A DNA stretch of 11,316 nucleotides from Clostridiales bacterium (GCA_007133255.1 SLMY01000104.1:1-11316); one strand, 5' to 3'. Shown: positions 1 through 7,327, numbered from the stretch's first letter. Notes: a model not told the origin generated them from the letters alone. A program made the numbers and translations.

Positions 1-649
1 ACGCGAAGTTGAGTGACAAAATTGTACCCAGGTGTCGCTGCTGAGTGGCCGCCATTAGAAAAAAGCCAAGCACAACAGATTGAAACAAGATGAGTTTTAT
101 GACTGGCTGACGTGATCTTTGTGCCGCGACTTCCCGTATCTGATCGGCCGGCTGAATGAGATATAACGCGATTTTTCTCGCGGAGGCAGCAGCGCTTTGT
201 CCTGACCGGCCAAAATCGGGTGCTGCTGTACGGTTAGATGTGCGACCGAAAGGTGATTGGCCTGAAGATGTTTGCCTGTCTTGATGTGATGTCTGATATC
301 TATCACTTCTGGCCTGGCGCTTATTATAGTTTTTCGTATTCTCGGTTGTCTGTCTTTTCTGGTTCTTTCCGCTGAAACGCGCACGCAAAAAATCTTCGAA
401 CGCACGCACGGCAGATCTGGATTTTTTGTATGATTTTGGCTGAGCCTCAGATTTTGGTTTCTTTCCGCCAACATAGTCGTTTTTTGATGCTCGTTTACCG
501 CTGCCTGCAGCACCGTCTTCCGGCTTAGCCTGCTGAGCTGAAGACTGTTGCTGGCTATCTGGCTTAGCCTGTGTTTTCTGATGATGACGGCAGTCGCATT
601 TTTCACCAGTCTTAAGTTCCCGTCCGCAATAGAAGCAATATCGGGCCAT
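1..649 (-). CDS. Zinc-ribbon protein, probably membrane-anchored (partial, C-terminus beyond left edge)
   Basis: The frame is open from an ATG at 649 to the left edge of the window (216 codons seen, no stop). A good ribosome binding site, TGGAGGT on the minus strand at about 662-668, lies before the start. The N-terminus carries a short zinc-ribbon signature: C5-x2-C8 (CFYCGREL) and C18-x-C20 (CDC). A hydrophilic, low-complexity linker rich in Gln, Ser, Lys and Arg follows (about residues 22-155). A hydrophobic stretch around residues 183-201 (VIKLILFQSVVLGFFLMAA) looks like a transmembrane helix. Clostridia and Bacilli often have proteins with an N-terminal zinc ribbon, a disordered linker and several C-terminal membrane helices, sometimes of YIP1 type. 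Membership in that group is inference because the C-terminal half is missing. The gene diverges from tex across a 154-bp spacer. No specific function can be assigned. An overlapping frame at 97-606 is only a shadow. Confidence 0.75.
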   Translation of the reverse strand, partial: MARYCFYCGRELKTGEKCDCRHHQKTQAKPDSQQQSSAQQAKPEDGAAGSGKRASKNDYVGGKKPKSEAQPKSYKKSRSAVRAFEDFLRARFSGKNQKRQTTENTKNYNKRQARSDRYQTSHQDRQTSSGQSPFGRTSNRTAAPDFGRSGQSAAASARKIALYLIQPADQIREVAAQRSRQPVIKLILFQSVVLGFFLMAATQQRHLGTILSLNFA

Positions 650-683
650 ATCGTGTAAGTACCTCCAGATGTATTGTCTATTC

Positions 684-709
684 TATCATAATCCGAATAT
701 GTTATGATA
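684..709. repeat. Inverted repeat TATCATAA-N10-TTATGATA between divergent genes
   Basis: TATCATAA (684-691) and TTATGATA (702-709) form a perfect 8-bp inverted repeat with a 10-bp spacer. It sits between the zinc-ribbon gene and tex. The heptamer TATGATA occurs again at 758-764, where it overlaps the proposed -10 box of tex. The repeat could be an operator, or it could simply reflect AT-rich -10-like sequence on both strands. Confidence 0.35.
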
Positions 710-734
710 ATATGACGTAAACAGACACATTCTG

Positions 735-763
735 TTGTTGCTGAAATTTAGTAAAGATATGAT
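735..763 (+). promoter_or_regulatory. Putative sigma-A promoter for tex
   Basis: TTGTTG (735-740) and TATGAT (758-763) are separated by 17 bp, about 40 bp upstream of the tex start. The -10 box matches the consensus at 5 of 6 positions. The -35 box is weak at 3 of 6. A second register, TTGCTG (738-743) with GATAAA (761-766), is also possible. Confidence 0.4.
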
Positions 764-803
764 AAAATGCTTAATGAACCTCTGGTCAATGGAGAAATGA
801 ACT

Positions 804-2969
804 ATGAACATCATAAATGAACTGGCAGAACATTTCAAATTGCATAGATGGCAGGTTGAGAATACCTTATCTTTGATTGATGAAGGCAATACAATTCCTT
901 TTATCGCGCGTTACCGTAAAGAGCGAACCGGTAATATGGACGATCAGCTGCTCAGGCAGTTCAGCCAGAAACTTAATAATCTGCGTGCGCTGGAACAGAG
1001 AAAAGAAGAAATCACCAGGCTGATCTCGCAGCAGGAAAAACTAACTGATGACCTGCGGCGGAAAATTGAAACCGCGGCTGCTTTATCAGAGCTTGAGGAT
1101 ATTTATCGCCCCTTTAGACCTAAGCGTAAAACGCGCGGTTCTGTTGCCAGAGCCAGAGGGCTGGCGCCAATCGCGGAAATGATCAAAAACCCGCGGACAA
1201 AAATGGCAGATCTCAGAGATGCAGCGTCGCGAATGGCCGCGAGCAATGATGAAGTAGACAGTATAGATGACGCTTTGGCAGGCGCGGGCGATATCATTGC
1301 AGAACAGCTGGCTGACGATGCCGATATACGCAAACTATTGCGAAGGACTCTTTATCGCCAGGGCAAGCTGATATGCAAGGCTGTTAAAAACCATCAGGAT
1401 GATCGTGATGTTTTCGCGATGTACGCTGATTATGAAGAGCCTGTCGCGAAAATGCCGGGATATCGTATTCTGGCAGTCAACAGAGGGGAGAAAGAGAAAG
1501 CTTTATCCGTTAAGCTCTTTATAGATGATGAGAAAATAATGCCGCTGATACTGGGCTATTTGCCGGATGCTTCTTCTGAAACGCATCAGCTGTGCCGGTC
1601 AGCCGCTGAGGACGCGTGGAAAAGACTCTTGCTGCCATCTTTGTCTACGGAAATTCGCAGACAGATGACTGAGAACGCGGAAGAGGGAGCGATGTCTGTT
1701 TTCGCGGTAAATCTCGATCATCTTCTTTTGCAGCCGCCTATCCGCAACCGGGTTGTTCTGGGAATTGACCCGGGGTATCGCACAGGATGTAAGCTTGCGG
1801 TTGTTAATCAGACCGGCCGGGTGCTGGATACGGGTGTGATCTATCCAACTCCGCCACATAATAAACTGGATGAAGCAGGAAAAATGGTTCTTGAGAAATT
1901 GGAGCGGCATCAGGTGACGCTGATCGCGATTGGCAACGGTACAGCCTCAAGAGAAACAGAACGGTTTATTGGCCAGCTGATAAAAGCGAGCCAAACGCGT
2001 GTGCCTTATCTGGTTGTCAGTGAATCCGGGGCAAGTGTATATTCAGCTTCACCTGAAGCTGCTGAAGAATTTCCTGATTATGATGTATCACTTCGCAGCG
2101 CGGTTTCAATTGCCCGGCGCGTACAGGATCCACTGGCTGAGCTCGTTAAGATAGAGCCAAGATCCATAGGTGTGGGGCAGTATCAGCACGATATGAGCCA
2201 GAAACGTCTGGATGAAGTGCTTGGCGGGGTTGTGGAAGCATGTGTAAACAAAGTGGGTGTTGACTTGAATACCGCTTCTGCGGCGCTGCTTACCTATATT
2301 GCCGGATTGAATAAAACGCTTGCTAAAAACATAATTAATTACAGAGATCAAAAAGGACCGTTCAGCAGCAGGAAGGATCTGCTTCATGTACCGCGCATGG
2401 GGCCAAAGGCATTTGAGCAGAGTGCCGGATTTCTGAGAATACCCGGAGGCAGTGAAATACTTGACAATACATCTGTTCATCCGGAAACATACGAGCAGGT
2501 ATACATGTTGAGTCAACTGCTTGATTGCCGGCCATCCCCTTCCCTGGCAGAAAAAGCGAAGCAGTGTTCCGTAGAAGAACTTGCCGAGAAAACAGGATTG
2601 GGCGTCCTTACTCTGGAGGATGTCTTAAACGCTCTTGCCAGACCTGGACGTGATCCACGTGATGAACTGCCGCAACCGGTTTTACGGTCAGACGTGCTTG
2701 AAATAGATGACCTGAAACCTGATATGATTCTGCAGGGAGTTGTAAGAAACGTCGCTGATTTTGGTGCTTTTGTTGATATAGGCGTTCATCAGGACGGGTT
2801 GGTTCATATTTCTGAGCTGGCAGATCATTATGTAAACCGTCCTATGGATGTAGTCAAAATCGGACAGGCTGTTCAAGTTAAGGTGCTTCAAGTTGATACA
2901 GTCAGGAAACGGATCTCACTGTCAATGAAACATATTCGCCAGCCTGCTGAAAATCGTCGCGAAGAGTAG
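804..2969 (+). CDS. tex: Tex family RNA-binding transcription accessory protein
   Basis: Tex is a conserved cytoplasmic nucleic-acid-binding protein linked to transcription and RNA metabolism. The 721 residues match the usual family length (about 720-780). The N-terminal helical Tex domain includes the typical IPFIARYRKE at 31-40. The YqgF/RNase H-like domain starts at about 316 with VVLGIDPGYRTGCKLAVV. A helix-hairpin-helix region lies at about 485-550, with GVDLNTASAALLTYIAGL and VPRMGPKAFEQSAGFLRI. A C-terminal S1 RNA-binding domain spans about 640-710 (GVVRNVADFGAFVDIGVHQDGLVHISEL). The ATG at 804 has GGAG at 791-794 as ribosome binding site and starts at the usual family N-terminus. The acyltransferase gene follows after 17 bp with no terminator between, so the two are probably one operon. 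No motif appears lost or disrupted. Confidence 0.96.
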   Translation: MNIINELAEHFKLHRWQVENTLSLIDEGNTIPFIARYRKERTGNMDDQLLRQFSQKLNNLRALEQRKEEITRLISQQEKLTDDLRRKIETAAALSELEDIYRPFRPKRKTRGSVARARGLAPIAEMIKNPRTKMADLRDAASRMAASNDEVDSIDDALAGAGDIIAEQLADDADIRKLLRRTLYRQGKLICKAVKNHQDDRDVFAMYADYEEPVAKMPGYRILAVNRGEKEKALSVKLFIDDEKIMPLILGYLPDASSETHQLCRSAAEDAWKRLLLPSLSTEIRRQMTENAEEGAMSVFAVNLDHLLLQPPIRNRVVLGIDPGYRTGCKLAVVNQTGRVLDTGVIYPTPPHNKLDEAGKMVLEKLERHQVTLIAIGNGTASRETERFIGQLIKASQTRVPYLVVSESGASVYSASPEAAEEFPDYDVSLRSAVSIARRVQDPLAELVKIEPRSIGVGQYQHDMSQKRLDEVLGGVVEACVNKVGVDLNTASAALLTYIAGLNKTLAKNIINYRDQKGPFSSRKDLLHVPRMGPKAFEQSAGFLRIPGGSEILDNTSVHPETYEQVYMLSQLLDCRPSPSLAEKAKQCSVEELAEKTGLGVLTLEDVLNALARPGRDPRDELPQPVLRSDVLEIDDLKPDMILQGVVRNVADFGAFVDIGVHQDGLVHISELADHYVNRPMDVVKIGQAVQVKVLQVDTVRKRISLSMKHIRQPAENRREE

Positions 2970-2986
2970 AGGAGCAAGCCAGAATT

Positions 2987-4252
2987 GTGAAAACGAAGAA
3001 AAAGATCTATGATGCATCACGGCCTCCTGTACGCGTTATTTATTTTTTGCTGGTCAATTTTCTAAAGCTTGTGGCTGTATTTTTAATGAGAGCACGGTTA
3101 AGCAAAGATCCGGCCATCAAGAAGCTTGAAGGTCCTGTGATCGCGCTGGGGAACCATCCTTCATTTCTTGATCCGGTTTATATGGCAATGGCATTCTGGC
3201 CCAGGCACGTTCATTTTGTCACCTCAAGCACTTTTTATCGTGTCCGTTTTGTCCGCTTCATTCTGCAAGCATCACGGACGATACCAAAGGTGCAGTTCAG
3301 AACAGACACACAAGCTGTAAAACATATGTTGAAAGTTGTCCATAAAAACGGTGTTCTGGGCATTTATCCGGAGGGGCAGCGATCGATCAATGGCAGCATG
3401 CTTTCAATCGACGGCACAATCACCCGGTTTATTAAGAAAACAGGTTGCTCAATCGTCATTGTGCATGTCAAAGGCGCTTATTTAAGCTGGCCGCGCTGGT
3501 CAGACAGCTGGATACGCATGGGTAAAGTTTTTATAGAGACAAAGGTCCTTCTGCGTGCCAATCAGGTAATGCGGCTAGATGAGCGGTCGATTGAGTCAAA
3601 AATATATGAAGCGCTGTCATATAATGAATATGCCTGGCAGTCAAAGAAGAGGATTAAGTATTATTCACCGGCGCCTGCCAGGGGACTACATCATTTATGT
3701 CATAAATGTCCTTCATGCGGCAAAGACCTGGCCATGCGCTCGAAAAATTTTCTGGTAGCATGCGAAGCCTGTGGTTTTAGCCTGCGTGTTGATCTGCGGG
3801 GATTCTTACATCCCCTGTCATCTGATGACCAGAAAATTAAACTGCCGGCTACACCTTTTGAATGGCACATATGGCAGGTTAATCAGATGGTCGATCAGTT
3901 TAGTCATGAGGGTTATACATTGGAACAGAAAGCGGAGCTTCAGGTTGTTAACAAGAAAGCCGGGAAATTTCAAAGGCTGAGTCACGGCAAAATCAGTTTT
4001 GATGAACAGGGTATTATGTTTACCAGTGACGCTAATGAACCTGTCTGCCACAAAAAATTCCCTGTTTTGAATCGGGGCGGGTTTATTGCCAGTTTTGGTA
4101 AACATTTTGAGCTGGTTCTTGCTGACGAGGTTTACCGGTTTCTTCCCGACCTGGGACAGTCAGTTATTTTATTTGCTGACGCGATTCGTGCAGTACAGAT
4201 TATACGAAGTCAGGACAGTAATAGCTGTGTTGCAGAAACGATCAGTGAATGA
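2987..4252 (+). CDS. plsC: PlsC-type lysophospholipid acyltransferase with C-terminal zinc ribbon and extra domain
   Basis: The N-terminal half is an acyltransferase of the 1-acyl-sn-glycerol-3-phosphate family. These enzymes transfer an acyl group to lysophosphatidate to give phosphatidate at the inner membrane face. Hydrophobic residues 17-34 precede the catalytic H-x4-D motif (NHPSFLD, 56-62) and the substrate-binding motif YPEGQRS (127-133). The protein is 421 aa, far longer than a stand-alone PlsC (about 200-250 aa). From about 238 it carries a four-cysteine zinc ribbon (CPSCG at 241-245, CEACG at 259-263) and then about 150 residues with alternating beta-like segments that I cannot assign. 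The start is a GTG with AGAGGAG at 2968-2974, 12 nt away, which is somewhat long. It lies 17 bp after tex and is probably co-transcribed with it. The substrate of this enlarged form is uncertain; it could act on another lysolipid or acyl acceptor. Confidence 0.88.
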   Translation: MKTKKKIYDASRPPVRVIYFLLVNFLKLVAVFLMRARLSKDPAIKKLEGPVIALGNHPSFLDPVYMAMAFWPRHVHFVTSSTFYRVRFVRFILQASRTIPKVQFRTDTQAVKHMLKVVHKNGVLGIYPEGQRSINGSMLSIDGTITRFIKKTGCSIVIVHVKGAYLSWPRWSDSWIRMGKVFIETKVLLRANQVMRLDERSIESKIYEALSYNEYAWQSKKRIKYYSPAPARGLHHLCHKCPSCGKDLAMRSKNFLVACEACGFSLRVDLRGFLHPLSSDDQKIKLPATPFEWHIWQVNQMVDQFSHEGYTLEQKAELQVVNKKAGKFQRLSHGKISFDEQGIMFTSDANEPVCHKKFPVLNRGGFIASFGKHFELVLADEVYRFLPDLGQSVILFADAIRAVQIIRSQDSNSCVAETISE

Positions 4253-4280
4253 AGGATATCTTGATTTACTGAAAGAATCC

Positions 4281-4310
4281 TTGACAAAACCTTTATCATT
4301 TACTCATAAT
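4281..4310 (+). promoter_or_regulatory. Near-consensus sigma-A promoter upstream of paaK
   Basis: A perfect TTGACA (4281-4286) and CATAAT (4305-4310, 5 of 6) are spaced by 18 bp, downstream of the acyltransferase stop. Transcription would start near 4317. It is the only convincing promoter before paaK, but it lies upstream of an intrinsic terminator. Confidence 0.6.
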
Positions 4311-4340
4311 GTTGAATATCAGTTCGCTTCACGTAAATCA

Positions 4341-4375
4341 GCCGCCGTCCCGTTGCGGGGGCGACGGTTTTTTTT
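4341..4375 (+). terminator. Rho-independent terminator or attenuator before paaK
   Basis: CCGTC (4345-4349) pairs with GACGG (4363-4367). The stem continues with CCG/CGG around a TTG loop, with a GGGC bulge on the 3' arm, and is followed directly by eight T residues (4368-4375). The imperfect GC-rich stem plus U-tract is typical of intrinsic termination. It may end the tex-plsC transcript. Because it lies between the promoter at 4281-4310 and the paaK start at 4407, it could also act as an attenuator. Confidence 0.75.
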
Positions 4376-4406
4376 AGCTTATAAGCAGGTAGCAGGAGGA
4401 CAGGTA

Positions 4407-5714
4407 ATGGAATATTATATCTGGAATAATGAAATGGAAACAATGCCCTATGAGAAGATCAGGGAGCTGCAAGGTGAGCGGCTGAAAGCGTGTGTCAGCC
4501 GTATGTATGGCCAAGTTCCCTATTATACGGAGAAGATGCAGGCAGCCGGCATCAGTCCGGAAGATATCCGCTCAATTGATGACCTGCCTCATCTGCCTTT
4601 CACCGATAAAGAAGATATGCGCGGCAATTACCCGTATGGTACTTTTGCGGTTCCTATGGAAGATATCGTCAGGATTCATTCTTCATCAGGTACAACGGGA
4701 AAACAGAAAGTTGTCGGCTATACAAAAAACGATATCGATATCTGGAGTGAATGCTGCTGCAGAGCTTTAGCCGCGACGGGTATGACCAGAAAAGATATTC
4801 TTCATGTTGCCTATGGATATGGTCTTTTCACAGGGGGGCTGGGACTTCATTATGGTGCGGAAAAAATGGGCGCTACAGCCATCCCGGTTTCTTCAGGTAA
4901 TACCAAACGACAAATTCAGATTTTGATCGATTTCAAACCGACAGCTCTGGCTTGTACCCCGTCATACGCCTTGCATCTGGCAGATGAAATGGCAGCACAA
5001 GGTATTGGCCCCGATGATCTGCATTTAAAAATGGGTATTTTCGGCGCTGAGCCGTGGTCGATCGAGATGAAAAAACAGATAGAAGCGAAGCTTGGCCTGC
5101 GTGCATTTGATATCTATGGTCTTTCAGAGACTATGGGACCGGGTGTATCAATCAGCTGCGAAGCGGGGGAGTTGCTGCATATACAATCGGATCATTTTAT
5201 TGCTGAAGTCGTAGATCCGGATACTGGAAGTCCGTTGCCTGAAGGTGAGCTGGGTGAACTGGTTTTTTCCAGTGTGACAAAAGAAGGCACACCGCTGCTG
5301 CGTTATAATACCCATGACCTGACCAGGCTTTTTTATGAGCCTTGTGCCTGCGGCAGAACAACTGTCCGAATGGATAAAGTGACGGGCCGTGCTGATGATA
5401 TGCTGATCATTCGCGGCGTCAATGTCTTTCCCACGCAAATCGAGTCGATCTTACTTAATTATGGTGAAGTCGAACCCCATTACATGATTTATGTGGACAG
5501 GGTGAGCAATCTTGATCGAATGGAAGTTCAGATTGAGATGACACAGGCTTTCTTTTCAGACTCAATCAAGGAAATTGAAACCATTGAGCGTCGTCTGAAC
5601 GCTGACATTCAGTCTGTCCTGGGTATATCAGCGAAAATAACTCTGGTTGAGCCGCGAAGGATCCCAAGGAGTGAAGGCAAGGCTAAGCGAGTGATTGACC
5701 GCAGAACGTACTAG
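4407..5714 (+). CDS. paaK: Phenylacetate-CoA ligase family enzyme (PaaK-like)
   Basis: This adenylate-forming enzyme activates an aryl acid such as phenylacetate with ATP and links it to CoA. The 435 aa match the usual PaaK length. Visible motifs are the phosphate-binding loop SSSGTTGKQ (92-100), the adenine/substrate motif YGLSE (237-241), YNTHDLT (300-306), the hinge region GRADDMLIIRGVNVFP (327-342), and a C-terminal lysine segment RSEGKAKR (421-428). The ATG at 4407 is chosen because AGGAGG (4394-4399) lies 7 nt upstream and the protein then begins where PaaK proteins begin. The frame stays open back to 4086, but that part overlaps plsC and the terminator. In anaerobic Firmicutes, paralogues of this family often accompany indolepyruvate ferredoxin oxidoreductase genes; none is present here, so the true substrate is open. 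It converges on the lipoprotein gene. Confidence 0.92.
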   Translation: MEYYIWNNEMETMPYEKIRELQGERLKACVSRMYGQVPYYTEKMQAAGISPEDIRSIDDLPHLPFTDKEDMRGNYPYGTFAVPMEDIVRIHSSSGTTGKQKVVGYTKNDIDIWSECCCRALAATGMTRKDILHVAYGYGLFTGGLGLHYGAEKMGATAIPVSSGNTKRQIQILIDFKPTALACTPSYALHLADEMAAQGIGPDDLHLKMGIFGAEPWSIEMKKQIEAKLGLRAFDIYGLSETMGPGVSISCEAGELLHIQSDHFIAEVVDPDTGSPLPEGELGELVFSSVTKEGTPLLRYNTHDLTRLFYEPCACGRTTVRMDKVTGRADDMLIIRGVNVFPTQIESILLNYGEVEPHYMIYVDRVSNLDRMEVQIEMTQAFFSDSIKEIETIERRLNADIQSVLGISAKITLVEPRRIPRSEGKAKRVIDRRTY

Positions 5715-5737
5715 TCATTATACGTACTAGCCATTAA
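5706..5737. repeat. 16-bp tandem duplication across convergent stop codons
   Basis: ACGTACTAGTCATTAT (5706-5721) is followed directly by ACGTACTAGCCATTAA (5722-5737), matching at 14 of 16 positions. The first copy holds the TAG stop of paaK (5712-5714). The second holds the TTA, read as TAA, stop of the minus-strand lipoprotein gene (5734-5736). No clear terminator hairpin is seen here; the best inverted repeat has arms of only 5 bp (CTAGT/ACTAG). Confidence 0.8.
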
Positions 5738-7182
5738 TAGATTCGATTACGGCGTGAGTAATCATATTTTTGGATATCACTAGGTGAGATACCGCCGGCC
5801 GCGAAGGTTGTATCGAAATGAACCCAGGCGGTACCGGACACTTGCTGCCAGCTGAACTCAGCAACAACAACCCAGCCACGGCCTTCAAAATAAACCTCAT
5901 TCCAGGCATGTTCGATGTCGCCGCTGCTTGTTCTGACCGGACCGATGATCATGCGGGTGGGTATCCCCTGCGATCGCAGCATGGCGCACATCAGAGAAGC
6001 GTAATCAAAGCAGATTCCCCGGCGTGAGGACATTGTGCGGTCAGGATCGGGCCAGTAGGCATAAATCTCGCCGCTGCTGACGCGTTGCTGGAGATTACGG
6101 TCATAACTGATATTGCTGACAATCCATCTGTAAACAGCATCTACTTTGCCGTCTGTGGTTGAATGGCCGCTGGTCAGCTGGTTTGCACGCTGCACGGATG
6201 TAGATCCGGTGGAAAAATCAGTAGCGATTGATGACGCTGTATAAGGCCTTAAGCTGGAAGACAGCGAAACATTGAATGAATGTGACATCTCAACTTGATA
6301 ACTGGTGCCGCCTACATTTTTCGCGATCCTCAGATTATACTGGCCATTGCCCATATTAAGCGGCAGGGCAACATACTTGTCGCGTACCAGGATATCATAC
6401 TGATAAGTCGGACGTTGATTACTGTCAAGAAAGATGGCCTTGCAGCGCGTGTCGGCAGGAATCGCGCTGCTGTTAACGCGCACAAGCACAACCCCATGTG
6501 CTGAGTTGGCAGTACCAATAAAGATGCCGTCTTTCTCAGTAATCTGACTGGATGTATTGAACTGGTTTCTGAATAACGTGCCATGGTTTCTATGTGGAAA
6601 ATCGCTTTGTGGAACCGGTGTGGCCGTAGGCACGGGTGTTGGTGTGGCCGTAGGCACGGGTGTTGGTGTAGCTGTTGGCGCTCGTGTGGTGGTGGTTGTC
6701 GTGGCAGCCCTTGTTGTTGTGGTGGCAGCCCTTGTTGTTGTTGTGGTGGCGGCTGATCTTGTTGTTTCAGCCGATCTTGTTGTTGTACGCGTTGTCGTTG
6801 ACACAGGGGTTGTCTCACCGTTGTCTATAGTACTGGTACCGGTATCAGTCAGATCAGGTTCATCTGTTTCAGCAGCTGATTCACCACTCGTTTCTGTATC
6901 TGTGATCAAACCGTTATCATCAGTATCAGAAGGATCAGTACCAGTATCTTCCGCGTCGGTGCTGTCAGTCAGTGATGTTTCGGTATCCTGGTCAGTGATA
7001 TCAGTTATATCTGAGTCTGGCTCAGATGTATCAACTGTGGTATCAGTCTGGGTCAGAACAGGTTCCAGCTGCTGGCAGGCTGATGCAAAGACGAGTGCTG
7101 ATAATAGAACTAACAGCACCGCAAGCCTGGCAACAGGCCAAGGCAGGAGGACACAGTATTGTATATAACGGTTGTTGCTCAT
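5734..7182 (-). CDS. Lipoprotein with Thr/Pro-rich stalk and transglutaminase-like domain
   Basis: This is a predicted surface lipoprotein of 482 aa. The N-terminus has a hydrophobic signal (about residues 18-34) ending in ASAC, so C36 is the likely lipidated cysteine; Ala at -3 is a little atypical. Residues 40-125 are acidic and rich in Asp, Thr and Ser. Residues 129-168 are runs of Thr broken by Arg-Ala, and 169-191 are PTATPTPV repeats. The fold resumes near 195, and a transglutaminase-like core ends the protein. Its presumed catalytic triad is C391 (GICFDYA), H425 (EHAWNEV) and D457 (HFDTTF). Such domains in bacteria may cross-link, hydrolyse amides or act as proteases; the substrate is unknown. 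The ATG at 7182 is preferred because AGAGG (7192-7196) lies 9 nt upstream. A TTG at 7188 would be only 3 nt from it. The gene diverges from the pilus operon and converges on paaK. Confidence 0.88.
   Translation of the reverse strand: MSNNRYIQYCVLLPWPVARLAVLLVLLSALVFASACQQLEPVLTQTDTTVDTSEPDSDITDITDQDTETSLTDSTDAEDTGTDPSDTDDNGLITDTETSGESAAETDEPDLTDTGTSTIDNGETTPVSTTTRTTTRSAETTRSAATTTTTRAATTTTRAATTTTTTRAPTATPTPVPTATPTPVPTATPVPQSDFPHRNHGTLFRNQFNTSSQITEKDGIFIGTANSAHGVVLVRVNSSAIPADTRCKAIFLDSNQRPTYQYDILVRDKYVALPLNMGNGQYNLRIAKNVGGTSYQVEMSHSFNVSLSSSLRPYTASSIATDFSTGSTSVQRANQLTSGHSTTDGKVDAVYRWIVSNISYDRNLQQRVSSGEIYAYWPDPDRTMSSRRGICFDYASLMCAMLRSQGIPTRMIIGPVRTSSGDIEHAWNEVYFEGRGWVVVAEFSWQQVSGTAWVHFDTTFAAGGISPSDIQKYDYSRRNRIY
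6617..6664 (-). repeat. Two perfect 24-bp tandem repeats in the lipoprotein stalk
   Basis: Positions 6617-6640 and 6641-6664 are identical 24-bp units, with a third diverged copy from 6665. On the minus strand each unit codes for eight residues of the PTATPTPV type. The unit length is a multiple of three, so copy-number change would alter stalk length without breaking the frame. Confidence 0.85.
6679..6798 (-). repeat. Low-complexity Thr-rich coding repeat
   Basis: This stretch of irregular GTT/GTG/GGC repeats on the plus strand codes for the Thr-run region of the lipoprotein (runs of 3-6 Thr separated by Arg-Ala or Arg-Ser). It is coding sequence in frame with its flanks. Together with the Pro-Thr repeats it makes a stalk or wall-spanning spacer likely. 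Confidence 0.75.
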
Positions 7183-7239
7183 CAGCAATAACCTCTTTCC
7201 TGTCAGAAGGGAACCAAATATGTCAAACTCGATATCTTT

Positions 7240-7248
7240 AATATATCA
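7240..7248 (-). promoter_or_regulatory. Putative extended -10 promoter of the lipoprotein gene
   Basis: On the minus strand this reads TGATATATT, an extended -10 element (TG-n-TATATT). It would start transcription about 50 nt before the ATG at 7182. No good -35 box was found 17 bp further upstream, which is acceptable for extended -10 promoters. Confidence 0.35.
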
Positions 7249-7301
7249 CTATTCAGCGGGATTCCGGCTGACATTTAGATCAACAGTAATCACATTATAC
7301 C

Positions 7302-7320
7302 CGAAAGCGTTTATCTTTCG
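7302..7320. repeat. Inverted repeat CGAAAG-N7-CTTTCG in the divergent region
   Basis: CGAAAG (7302-7307) and CTTTCG (7315-7320) are a perfect 6-bp inverted repeat with a 7-bp spacer, just upstream of the -35 box of the pilus promoter. It may be a regulator binding site. No U-tract follows, so a terminator is unlikely. Confidence 0.3.
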
Positions 7321-7327
7321 CAATGAA

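Noticed and set aside
97..606. Complete 169-codon frame on the minus strand
   Set aside because: It overlaps the frame that starts at 649 with a zinc ribbon and a strong ribosome binding site. Its own translation is Arg/His/Gln-rich without domains, typical of a shadow.
4086..4406. In-frame N-terminal extension of paaK
   Set aside because: It overlaps plsC and runs through the promoter and terminator. PaaK proteins begin at the ATG at 4407, which has an AGGAGG site.
6600..6800. Repeat region considered as a CRISPR array or satellite
   Set aside because: The repeats are contiguous without spacers and are in frame with a coding sequence; they encode the protein stalk.
6557..7168. 203-codon plus-strand frame rich in Val
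   Set aside because: It is the antisense shadow of the Thr-rich and Asp-rich stalk of the lipoprotein; the Val runs mirror the Thr codons.
7221..7226. Perfect TTGACA on the minus strand before the lipoprotein gene
   Set aside because: No -10-like hexamer lies 16-18 bp downstream, so it is not scored as a promoter; the extended -10 at 7240-7248 is preferred.
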